DNA from: Bursaphelenchus xylophilus
Lineage: Eukaryota > Nematoda > Chromadorea > Rhabditida > Aphelenchoididae
Length of the DNA: 64,000 bases
Direction: 5' to 3'
Assembly: GCA_904066235.2 (NCBI GenBank)
Contig: CAJFCV020000001.1
Span: 12,023,291-12,087,290, forward strand
This document shows, piece after piece, positions 44,237 to 55,007 of this stretch (the first letter of the stretch is position 1; each line of letters starts with the position of its first letter). A program made the position numbers and the translations under genes. A model generated the notes under the pieces. The model worked only from the letters and a program-made list of their open reading frames with translations. It did no database searches and was not told the DNA's origin.

Positions 44237-45735
44237 TACCCCGGGACTAAAGTTTGGAATAGGCTAGATTTTCTTTGCGGCTTGAGATCGGAGTTTTATT
44301 TCTTTTCTATTAGAATCGGAATATATTAAAACCCCAGAATGGAGGCATAACCGTAGAAATCAGAAAGCTCATATGAGCAAAAAAACAAAATTTTTTAAAA
44401 TGGGTGGGACAAAAGTTTGGAACAGGGTAGGAATGCGACCATAAATTTCGAGGTACAGTCAAAAACGCCTAGGCTTCGGTTTTTTTAGATGCTGCGAGGA
44501 GTCAGGACTTCATCGAGATACAGATTTTCATCGATAAACTCAAAATGAAAAAAATTCTTATTGAGCCAAAAATGACGATCAAATTTGCGAAAAAAAATTA
44601 TTTTTGGGTTGGGTTCTCTATGTTATTGGGTGTGTAGGCATTCTAAAATGTTTAATATAGTCGTATGACCGTACAAAGACACTCAGATCTTCGCATAGTG
44701 ACCTTATCCGCACAGTACAATTTATGAAAATTTTGGATTGCGCTTCGAATCTTGGTCTAATGAATTTTAGACTTTTTGTAAGGCGGCTTGATGGCTAATT
44801 GGTCTTTTCATAATTTTTGTGGGACAAAAAGGTATCTTCAAGAGGCAAAAACCAACCGCTATTTGCACCACGAAAGGCCACAACTTCGAAAAACCCGGAT
44901 ATATGAGATGTTAAGACAACCCATATTTTTTACTTTAATTTTAGGTCGCCGTATGGCGCAAACCTAAATGCCTTTATCCTTTTCACACTGATAAAGTTTT
45001 GTTAGCCAACTCTAAAATGTATTAAACTAGGAATCCAGGTCGATATAGACATTGATCTTGGTAATCGAAAAATTTTTTTAATTTTGGAAACATCTGACTT
45101 GGGATATTGCAAATTGCGGTCATGTTTTGCTTTGTGAAGAAACCTTTTCATCCCACAAAAACTATGGAAAGGCCAACTAGCCATCAAGCCGCCTTACAAA
45201 AAGTCTAAAGTTCATTAGACCAAGATTCGAAGCGCAATCCAAGATTTTCATAAATTATACTGTGCGGATAAGGTCACAATGCGAAGATCTGAGTGTCTTT
45301 GTACGGTCATACAACTATATTAAATATTTTAGAATGCCTACACACCCAATAACATAGAGAACCCAACCCAAAAATAATTTTTTTTCGCAAATCTGACCGT
45401 CATTTTCGGCTCAATAAGAATTTTTTACATTTTGAGTTTATTGATGAAAATCAGCATGTCGTTGAGATCCTGACTCCTTGTAGCATCTAAAAATACCAAA
45501 GGCTAGGAGTTTTTGACTATACCTCGAAATTTATGGTCGCATTCCTACCCTGTTCCAAACTTTTGTCCCACCCATTTTTAAAAATTTTGTGTTTTGCTCA
45601 TATGAGCTTTCGGATTTTTACGGCTATGCATCTATTCAGGGTTTTAATACATTCCGATTCTCATAGAAAAGAAATGAAACTACGATCTCAAGCCACAAAG
45701 TAATCCAGCCTGTTCCAAACTTTAGTCCCGGGGTA
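44237..45735. mobile_element. 1.5-kb palindromic element
   Basis: Ends TACCCCGGGACTAAAGTTTGG and CCAAACTTTAGTCCCGGGGTA, TA on both sides. Arms of about 570 bp (44237-44815 and 45170-45735) are inverted copies at roughly 90 percent identity by eye. The spacer is about 350 bp. No ORF. Confidence 0.85.
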
Positions 45736-45851
45736 TAATTTTGGTTGATCTTAGGCGTTGTGATGACGTTTTTTTCGAGATTTCTGTATTCCTGATGAGA
45801 TTATTGACCTTATTTTTGAGTTTTTGGCCTTTTAATCCCTTTTTTCTTTCA

Positions 45852-46015
45852 GGTTCCTTCAATTACCACTAGATTCCACCAGTCCAGGCCACTTCCCAGC
45901 CAAATCTGCAAATCTAATTTTATCTATTTGTTGTTATTTTTTTATTGTTTTTTTTTTCTTTGAAATGGGAAGGGGAAATGGGAGAAAGGGTTCGTGTGAA
46001 GAAGGTAAGTGGTAA
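45852..46015 (+). CDS. Possible terminal exon
   Basis: After TTTCAG it opens with FLQLPLDSTSPGHFPAKSAN and then a hydrophobic stretch from T-rich DNA, to a stop near 46010. It would accept the phase-2 donors of the 41943 or 43845 exons. Weak. Confidence 0.25.
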
Positions 46016-47790
46016 GAGTTGGTCCGAATGATTCAATAGGCAAATTTATGTCGTTTTTTATTCGGGTAGGGTTAAGGGCCTTTTCGAGCGGTTCTGTAGG
46101 CAAATTTATGCTGAATTTTTTTGTTTGGGATCCATACATAGCATAATTGATGGTTTAGTCCGAAAGTGAGGGAACCCTGAATATCTACAGGTTTTGGCTG
46201 GGAAAGACGTTGAATTATGCATGGGTTGTCACGGGTTTATCGACCGAATTACGCATCCGTGGGGACGTTGGAAATTTTCGGCCTAGCGGATTGATTTTCT
46301 AGAAGGGTAGGATGTATATGGGGGCGGGGATAGCTGCAACAAGGGCGTTGGATTAGTGCTGTTTATCTTGTGCTCGGCCGTAAAAGCGCCATTTATGTCG
46401 GTATTGTGTTGTTTGACTTGTGTATCGAAGCCGAAAATGGCGGATTCATCAGCGAAAACACCTGGAATTGGGTCCTGGGCGCATACTAGTCCGTCTGGAA
46501 GGCCGCCGGACTGAAGTCGGCGACACGTGCTGTGCGAAACCAAAAGTTTTCTTTGCAGTGCAATTTCTTGGGTTTTTTCATCGCGTCAAAAAATTTTTTT
46601 CATAGCGCCGAAAAAAATCAGTCCGGCGACTTCCCGGAAGGACTATTAGCATTTTCACAAAGTGCCTGGACATTCGCCGCGGGCCGCACTGTGCACAAAG
46701 CCCGCGTTTTTTTGCATCGTGCATTGACCTTTCTTTGGTTTTGCACTGTGCATTTGGAATATCGCTGCGACAAAACCTTTTCTCAACTGCGCCGCCGCGA
46801 GAATTTGCACAGTGCAAACGGTCTGTTTTAGACATGCACAGTGCGCAAAGGCAAAAATCCACAGTGCGTTGGCGACAAAAGTTCGCGGCAGCGAAAAAAT
46901 GTCCAAGCACTTTGATAATGCTAGTATCCAGGCTTCCGCTGGTGGGTAAGCTCCCGGAATCCGCTGGCCTGGTCTTCGGCTTCCAACGCCGTCAGTGCTG
47001 CATCCTATTTTTGTTCTTCGAATCCGGTCAGCTGCAGAATCATTGTAAATTGGGCACCGGGACGTTTATGGCCACCCGAATTTCTGCGCAGGTTGCGGAA
47101 GTGTTCTTCTTTCTGGTCGCAACCACGTTTTGTAGAAGTTATTTTTATGCTCCGATAGTGTAAGAAAAGCGGTTCGCCAGCAAACGAGGTGGGGATGTCA
47201 CGTCGGTTCTCCAAGTCTACAAGTTGAACATGGTGGGACAGAAGTTCTTGAAGTCGTCTTCCCAGCGCGTTCTTGGTCTTTCCAACGGCATTTTGGTATC
47301 GGGCTTCCAATTCAGAAGACGTGATTCCCATCCTTGCTGGTTCTCAAACTCGGCAAGTTGAGCTTGTGAGCAGATTCTTTCCTCTTGTGTTCAGTGTGCC
47401 AATCCTCGAGAAGGTCCTGTGACGGGTTGAGCTTCTGCATCCTCTGGAGAGGTTGTTGCCAGCAACGGCATCGCCGGCAGGAAACCCAACCGCGATGTGA
47501 ATAGCTAGTGCAAGAAAATTTAGCAGTTGTCAGACCAGCCTACAACAGTCTAAATGGAACTGTCGCTGAATTTCCTTCCATGAATTCTGCCGGGTGACCT
47601 TCGATCCGAAGGTTTTCGGGTAATCATAAAAGGGTATTTGAAACGCGGATTCTGCATTGACTCGTATTCGGATTTCCATAACCTTTTCGGTGGGCTGGCA
47701 ACTTTTCGTCACAAATTCAACGGTTTTTAATGATATAACCCCTGTCAGTCATCGCTTTCACCCTAATTTATCTTGGGTCATCATTGATGT
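46016..47790. other. No confident gene
   Basis: 46.5-46.96 kb is rich in GCACTGTGC and CACAGTGC words. Minus-strand frames at 47005-47331 (LEARYQNAVGKTKNALGRRL) and 47530-47712 look somewhat protein-like, but no family, start or splice evidence joins them. Possibly remains of an old element. Confidence 0.35.
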
Positions 47791-47793
47791 CTA

Positions 47794-49021
47794 CAGGGTG
47801 CGCCAAAAATATAATATTTTTACTTGCCCTGCGGGCTGTAATGGTACATGAGCAAAGTGGTCGCTTGTGTAAACGTGTAATGCTCCCAAGAATCTATCTT
47901 CAAAGTTTCAAACGGAGTAGTCATATACGACACCTGTTCTGCCATTATAAGTGCTCACAACTAAGGCCCCTGAGACACGGACCCCAAAATGGATAAAAAT
48001 TGGAAACACTAGTTTTACCGTTGTATGCTATGGCAGAAATTCACTTTATAGGACAGAGTTGCGGTTGCTTTTTATACACTAAAAATGATTTTTCCGAATA
48101 ACCACGATTACATCTTTTACAGCCCGTCAAAGTCGGCCTAAAAACGCGCCTTCTTCCAGAAAACTTCCGTTAGATCAAGGATTTTTATGTAGAAGTTTCG
48201 ATGTATGATTCTCAGCATATTAGGCATCAAAGATACTTTTATAAGAACAACGAGAGTCTGACTAGTCGTCTTTTGAAGTGCCTCTGAGGGACGAAATAGT
48301 GACTATAGCGGTAGAGTTTACTCTAAGGTTGCTCGTCAAGTGAGCTTGGACTGAAAATCGCTAAAAGTAATTCAGTTGTGTCAGCATGTATCCCGAGTAC
48401 AGCGTTACGTCGATTTTTACGCTCAAATACTTTTCAACTTGTAGTAAACTGCCAAAATATATCAAGTTTCGAAGGACCGTGCCTCCAATCCGCACCATAA
48501 AGTTTTTTTCCATACAGAAACTGTCCCCTTGTAGGTGTAGGTTTTCTTTTACAGTATAACAATTCCCTATGTACACGCTCTACAACCACAAAATTTTAGA
48601 GCAACACGGGCGATACTATGGTATTGAGATCGTTAAAAACATAAAAATCCGAACTTTCGGGATTTTTTTTATAGTTTTTGCGACCAGCGCCGCCAGATCG
48701 GTCGTCAACGATGACTACATACGCTGTTACGAATTGAATAGCATGTGATTTGTACACAATTAATTTGAAGAACCTTACTTTCCTTTAGCGGAAATAATGG
48801 GCAAATTGATTTCCCGGTCATCCACTTGAAAAGAAAATTTTGGTCCCCCAAAAACTTTTGATTATTTTTTCAAGTTGTCAATAGGCCCCAACCCTGGCAT
48901 TACCGTTGCTGTATAGCACGATAGTTACCCTTGCTAAAAACCCTAAAATTTTTAATTTCTAGGCAAGCCGAAAGAAGCTACACGGAATTGATTTTTGACC
49001 CAATATTTTTGGCGCACCCTG
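47794..49021. mobile_element. Tc1/mariner element related to 29593, degenerate
   Basis: 1,228 bp with ends CAGGGTGCGCCAAAAATAT and ATATTTTTGGCGCACCCTG, TA on both sides. No usable transposase frame. Its right edge coincides with the left boundary of duplication copy II. Confidence 0.82.
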
Positions 49022-49545
49022 TAATAAATCGACAAAAATCATAAAAAATACACAGAAAATACCGTATTCTTATCATTTATAGTATAAACACAAGAAAAAT
49101 TCAAGCCTTTCGATAACATCGGGTGTTGTGGCTGAGTTGAAATACTTTGGAAGACCAAAGTAAGGGGCTTTGACCGCAGTGATCGGGGTCGGGAGTCATC
49201 TACTTGTGCCTGCTACAACATCATCGATGTATCGTCCCCAAATCCGGAGTCTCGATTGGATACTTGCTGGCGGAGAGCTTCAGTATGCGTCTGACAATGA
49301 TTTCTCGTCGCAGGAGTTCTAAATGAGACGTTATAATAATCAGGACAATGTTAGAAGAAAGATTAATCAAAATGACTCCAAGAAAAGGTTCGAATGAATT
49401 CTAGAAAGGTGAAATGTCCCGCACTATACGTTCCAACTACAGTAAATCTTCAAATCTACGCCGAAAATGTCAGAAAAATTCTCAGCATAACGCCAATTGC
49501 CACCCATACCTTTAAATCAACAACAATCTTCTAAAATAGGCCTAC

Positions 49546-49900
49546 CTTTGAGTCAGTTTCCAATTCCAGTGCACCATCAACTTGCCAATTTTCTCATCAT
49601 TGAAATCGTCCGCTGGGATCGAAGTATCGCTGATCCTGGTTCCTCCCAACAAGGCTTCAGCCACCACATGCCTCTCATTCAAGTGGGCGGGGAACTCCGG
49701 TGCAACAGCCTAAATTCCGAACAATCCAAAAACAAAACACAACTTACCTCTTCCATTTTGCCCATCAGCTATAATGTCAACTTTCTCAGCGTTGTATCGT
49801 CCGCTGGAACTGAAGCACTGCCGATTCTAGTCCTGCTAGGCTCCAACCATCACATGCCTTTCATGACATTTACGTTGACGCGGGGCTCCAATGCAATTTC
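49546..49900 (-). pseudogene. BTB-family C-terminal exon remnants (antisense), copy II
   Basis: Two successive minus-strand pieces. 49546-49709 is open from an acceptor (TTTAG|GCTGTTGC) to AAAG|GTAGGC and reads HVVAEALLGGTRISDTSIPA, MVHWNWKLTQR. 49748-49900 is broken (EIALEPRVNVNVMKGM then stop). They align with YITVAQALVGQSGIVNELTI..WSLINWKMAER of the exon at 56135. Confidence 0.5.
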
Positions 49901-50406
49901 CTAAATTCCGAACAATCCAAAAAGCTCAACAAACAACTTACCTCTTCCACTTTGCCCATCAGCTATAATTTGCCTCTCTGGCGACTTCGACCATCGGTAG
50001 CAATCTGTGACCGTTCATCCGAGGCTGAAGGCTTGGGAGAGTTCGTATCAGATTAGCCATAGAACCATCTAAAATTAAATAAATAAATTCAAAAAATACA
50101 TCAAAAGCTAAAGAAATCGAATAAAATTTGTCAAAACTCACCAAAAGTATGCCATACAGCCAAAAACCCCTGTCCAAACCCGTCCTGAAGCCTTCAAAAT
50201 TCCATAAAGATGTCCGAAATTTCGCCACGTTGTAAAAAACGTTCCAAAAAATTGCAAAAATTTGAATGAAAATCTGAAAAAAACGTCAGTTTCCCACGAA
50301 TTTGCATCAAAATTCGAAATTTGCATATTAGAAATTCACCAAAAATTCGTTGGCAATTTTCTCATTCACCGGTCGAAATATCCTGGTTCCAGCTATCAAT
50401 CGAAAG

Positions 50407-53400
50407 ATGAGCCAAAACTCCGCATCAAGCGACGCCGTCAACTCGACGATGGCCCCTTCGCCTTCCACCGCTGCCGTCCCGGTGGTTGGCGTCGGGGAGC
50501 GGCCGATGGGTAAGTCAAGTTGGAATTTTTGGGGTTTTTTGGGATTTTTTGGGGTTTATTTGAGGATTTTGAGAGTTGGATTTGTCATCAAAATGCCAGA
50601 AATTCTGGATCTTTTGATGACAAATCCGGCTTTGAATACGGTAATAGACTTTAACTTGGGTTGAGATGACTAACTTAAGCTTAGGGGAAAAATATAACAA
50701 AAATATCAATACTTCACTCGTCTAGAACAATATAATTTTGAGTTAAAAAACAAAAAAAAGAGCTCAAAAAATTGATTTGGAGCTCATTTTGAAAGACCTT
50801 ATAATTAGTTGCAACTCGAAATTACCTTAGATTGAATTTGTGACCCGTAAAATAATGAATTTAATTTTTGGCTGGTGGGTTTCTACCGTAAATCCCGCCA
50901 AAAAAATGGCAATAAAAAGGCCTAAAGGCCTTAAAAATATACTATTGAATCGTGAAGTGTAATATCCAAGCCAAATATTACATAAAAATTCGCAATTTTG
51001 GCTGGTGGTATCCCGCCGGAATCTATTTTAGTACGGTAAAATACGGGCAAACTTAAGTCAATATTCTTTGAGTTTTGCAATTTTTAGAACCCCGAGAGAT
51101 CGACCGCCGTATTTTAGCCGAACTACTGAAAAATTTCGAACCACAAAGGTCGCTCCTCGGTAAATTCAAAAAATTCAAATTGCGGATTTCATTTTTGTGA
51201 AAAAATTTTGGAAAAAATGCTTTCTTTTTTTGACACACCTTTAGGCAATAAAACCAAAGCCAAGTTAGCCTAAATTCTGAGTTTAAAGCTAAAAGCTAAA
51301 TTCGCTTTTGATATAAATTTCGAAACGTTTTGACGAAAATTCCAAAAGTTACGACAACTCTTTACCGAAATTTTGCTTTCTAACGACCAATCCCAGCCCG
51401 CAGTCTCCCGGATTGATATACCCATCATGATCGGGCAGACGTCTTTCCAAAACTGATGAAGTCGATTGGTGGCCTTCCATGAATCCACTGGTCGGTTCCC
51501 AAAAAAAAGACTAAACTTTTCATTTTCATGGCCAACAGTGCCTTACCGTTTTGTTCTACTCAAATTGCCAATAAACTTCATCAACTTCATCTGCAATCTG
51601 ATTCGTCGACCAGGTAAAAATTTTTATTTTCCTTTCTTCGCCTTTCAGTTTCATCCAGGCATTCCAAGACGGTTCAAAACTCGATGGGTCGCTCCTTGTC
51701 ATGAGTCCATTTCCAAGTCCGTTGGCGCCCTAAAACATCGAACATTACAATTGGATATCCCCATAAAAATTCTAATTGTATTATGCTAAATATAACCATA
51801 AATACTTACATCATTTTATACTGCCCACGTAAATTGACCTTCTTGTTACTTTTAACGGGGTTTTCACTGTGAGACACCACCTGATGACACGATGAACCGC
51901 CTGTACCTTCCACATTGGACCAATTCAATCACTGGGCTGATTGCTGAAGACCAACGTCAAATGGACCATGTCTACGGTCATCACTAAGGATTAGGGTTAT
52001 TGTAGAGTAATTTCAAGGGGTGGGGAGCTCGTCTCGTCCGTGGAGTGACGTTATTGATGGTGTTCTTGGTACCTGTCCTCGTTTTTCTTGTCAGAATCTT
52101 GTTGAAAGACCTCTTGCTGTGCTCTGAGTGTTGTTCTCCTGGTGGACGTGATTTCTCGTCGTTCCGGCTCGTCGAATTTACGGTTTCGTGTCGCGTGGAC
52201 TGTTTCAGAGACTCTAAACATCGGCTAAAACATCGTTTTCATCATCTGCGCTCAATCTTAACATCAAAAAACCCATCAAACAGGCTTACCGACTTGACCA
52301 ACATCAGAACTCAGCGTCATTCGACTGGATTCTTTGGAGTTACCACCTTCAAACGACTTCAAACCGTTCGTAAAGAAAAGGGGAAGGATCATCGACCACC
52401 CAAACATTCCATTCCATCAACATCTTCACCATCAAATTTGTTTTTACATCAGGACTCCATTTCCAACCGAAATCTTCGCAATGTTTGCCTCGATTTTTGG
52501 AGTAACGAGCCTCAGCAATGATTTCCTTGGCCTGAAGATTATTCATGACATCAATATCGTCTTGGAAATTATCGAACAATTAATGGATATCTGGAATGGA
52601 ACATTAAAAAGACGGATACAAGGAAAAACCCGAAATTACAAAAACTTTTAGACGTTTTCGCCCATTTGACCCCTGGACTTACCTTATTTTAGCTCAATCC
52701 GAACGTCCGCACACCAAGCTGATCATTTTCTCTTCATGAATCCAATCCATTACCCGTTTTCCATGATCTTCACGTCGACATCGCCACAAATCATCCAAAG
52801 GTTGTCCATCCGCACCTAATCTTCTTCCGTCGAGGAGCAATCATCATTTAGCTCCGGATCAGCGCCATCAATTTGCTCTTATCTCATTTTCTGGGGTCCT
52901 TTTGAAGGTTCTCCTTGTTCCACGTTGTCGTTTGATCCGATCTTCGGTTCATTCAGTGTTCTACAGCTTTCGAGCTGCTCTGCTGTCGATTTCCTGATCA
53001 CCACTATAAATACGCCTTCCGGTCGCCATCAACAAAAAATCAGCTCGGGTTTCGTGTGGTTAATATGGTTTTCGTCGCTGCACTTCAAGCTGGATGGAAT
53101 TTCGACATCACTCGACTGTTTTTTGGGCAAATGGACAATTCTTCACAGGACTTTGAGTGAAATATGGAATTTTCGGTCACCGTGGCCTTCAGAATCAAAA
53201 TTATGGATCTCCAGCATCAGGATCTGCACCTAAAAGCAAAAAATTACATAGGGAAAATAGAAAGAATAGGCTATGTTAGGGCCCTTAGCGATGGAGTTAC
53301 CAGTTTTAACCATATTTTTTAAAAATTTTCGTCTAATTTTGGTGATTTCAGTGTCTCCAAACAACATCGGCCAGGCCTCCGGCCACCGCTCGAGCCCAGC

Positions 53401-54576
53401 ATCCGAGCGCCAAGCCCATTCCGCGCAGGCTGAACAACTGCCGGCGGTAATGGCCCCTCCTCTGGTTGGCCAGCATCCAACCGGCGTCCCAGAGGAGGGT
53501 AAAGAGGGGTCAAGCAGTACCACTGGCCCCTCGGGCTTCGGCCCAGAACCTGCCCCAACCGACCAGGCCGACCACCTGCCGGCGGTTGAGGGCTCGATTG
53601 GATCGGTGGACTTATTGGACTTCTCGTCCACATCGAGATTTGATGGCAGCTCCAGTACGAGTGAGGAGCACTCAACGCTCCATAGCGTCCCATCAATAAT
53701 GTCCCTTGAAGCCTTCGATGAGAATGCAGCCTCTGAAGAACCATTAGAAGATCAAAATGCCCGCATTCGATGGCAAAGGGACTTCTGGAAGGATCAGTGC
53801 CGCATAATTTGGGAAAAACAAGCGACATTGGAAAAAAAGTCGAATTCTACCAAGAAGCCCTGAAAGAGGCGGAAGTTGAGGCCAAGAAGGCCAGAGAAGC
53901 CGCCTCCGCCGCCACCAAAAAGGCCGAAGAAGAAAGGGCACTGAAGGAAGCGGCAGAAAAAGAAGTCGCTGAACTGCAAGCCCGCCATCGGCAACACCTT
54001 CGGACAGCAGTCGCCGACGGCCGGCCACCAAGGGCCGACAGATCCAGAAGCCCGCTGATGACGACAGCGTGGTCAATAACGCCAACAACTGCGGACATCC
54101 TAAGGCTTGACGTCACCCAGCCTCCAGTGACCCAACACTCGCCGCCACCTACAGAAGCACAAAATCACGAGGCTCCTGGGCCTTTGCGAAGAATGGCGAA
54201 GTGCAAAAGGCGATGTTGTTATCAGCCCTCAGCTGACCCTCAACGTCCTCGGCCCCACCGAAGGTCGAGGGAACTTCAAGGACTTGGCCCAGTGCTTCAA
54301 GAAGAGGACAATGGCCCAGAAGAACACCAACGTCCACGAAGAGAACGAAAGCCTCCTTCACGTCTCATCGTGGACATGTCGAGCCGATCGTATCGGACTT
54401 CACAGGAGTCCAGGTTGCCTCGTAAGTCAATTTTTTCGATATCTTTACCATTTTTACCCAAAACGCCCTTCAAAAATTTTCAATTTCGCATTTTTTCAAA
54501 CGCTATATTTACTATCGCAATCTTAATCAATAACAACAAGATTTTTTCAGGTCGAAGGGCAGTAAATCCCTATTAA
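50407..54576 (+). pseudogene. Coiled-coil, Pro/Arg-rich protein, copy II (frameshifted)
   Basis: Exons 50407-50509, 53352-54421 and 54551-54576. Same structure as copy I: MSQNSASSDAVNST..VVGVGE, then SPNNIGQASGHRSS, then an E/K/A coiled coil, then an RS/Arg-Pro tail ending RRAVNPY. Total length is 1,199 nt, not a multiple of three. The shift maps to the A run at 53829-53835 (GGAAAAAAAGTCGAATTC), where copy I has GAGAAGAAGGTCAGGTTC. One A is missing, so the upstream frame stops after NSTKKP. Both halves are otherwise open, so this is a very recent loss, a sequencing error in a homopolymer, or an unusual frameshift. The first half inserts IGSVDLLDFSS where copy I has SERSLDMDFSS. Confidence 0.75.
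50510..53351. other. Intron 1 of copy II with decayed antisense ORFs
   Basis: Minus-strand remains of the copy I nested ORF: 52349-52579 (EARYSKNRGKHCEDF..) is frameshifted by an extra GAAC, and the second exon near 52,000-52,215 keeps SLKQSTRHETVNSTSRN. The LLLDGRRLG segment persists near 52,820. A TAA interrupts the accompanying frame. Confidence 0.5.
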
Positions 54577-54710
54577 GTGGTCAAAAACCCAACTCGGCGC
54601 AGTCATTCATGCCTAATAACGATGCCTAATAACGTAAGTTTTTCGCAGCGTCCCCCCAATAATTCTAATCTTTTAGCAATTTGCCCAATTAAAACTTACG
54701 ACAAGCTTTT

Positions 54711-54930
54711 CAGCCAATGCCAAACAAGTCCATGAAGGAACAAGAAACTAAGGTGGAGCACCCTAGCCCCCCGAATGAGCCCGGGGGGCCGTTGGAAGAT
54801 AAAAATGGGTGCTCACCTTTTGTTCCCGGTCACTGGCGTGGACGTTTTGGTCGACCGGAGCACCCTGGCCCTCCACTTGATCCGGAGGGCCTTGTGGAAA
54901 ACAACGGGTGCTCGGCAGGACCAAATGAGG
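54711..54930 (+). CDS. EHP.PP..PGG repeat exon, copy II
   Basis: Between CAG and GAG|GTAAGA the exon reads PMPNKSMKEQETKVEHPSPP, NEPGGPLEDKNGCS, then PEHPGPPLDPEGLVENNGCS, AGPNE. It contains two repeats of the EHPxPPxxPGGxLExNxGCS motif, each coincident with a DNA hairpin module. The copy I homologue is at about 37163-37374. How it joins its neighbours is not solved: it ends in phase 0, while the next exon needs one base. Confidence 0.45.
54756..54814 (+). repeat. Hairpin module 6
   Basis: Outer stem GAGCACCC/GGGTGCTC, inner AGCCCCCC/GGGGGGCC, loop GAATGAGCC type. Confidence 0.72.
54858..54913 (+). repeat. Hairpin module 7
   Basis: Outer stem GAGCACCC/GGGTGCTC. Inner stem GGCCCTCC/GGAGGGCC, a C-G to T-A replacement on both sides relative to modules 1 and 4. 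Confidence 0.78.
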
Positions 54931-55007
54931 TAAGATTTTTTTGTTTTGGGAACTGCTTTACTTTAGTCTAAAGTAAAATAATTTTATTGATCATTTTATT
55001 TTCAGCC

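Noticed and set aside
47005..47331. Possible retrotransposon gag-like frame on the minus strand
   Set aside because: No zinc knuckle, protease or reverse-transcriptase motif nearby and no LTRs seen.
52349..52579. Independent gene in the copy II intron
   Set aside because: It is the frameshifted counterpart of the copy I antisense ORF, not a separate gene.
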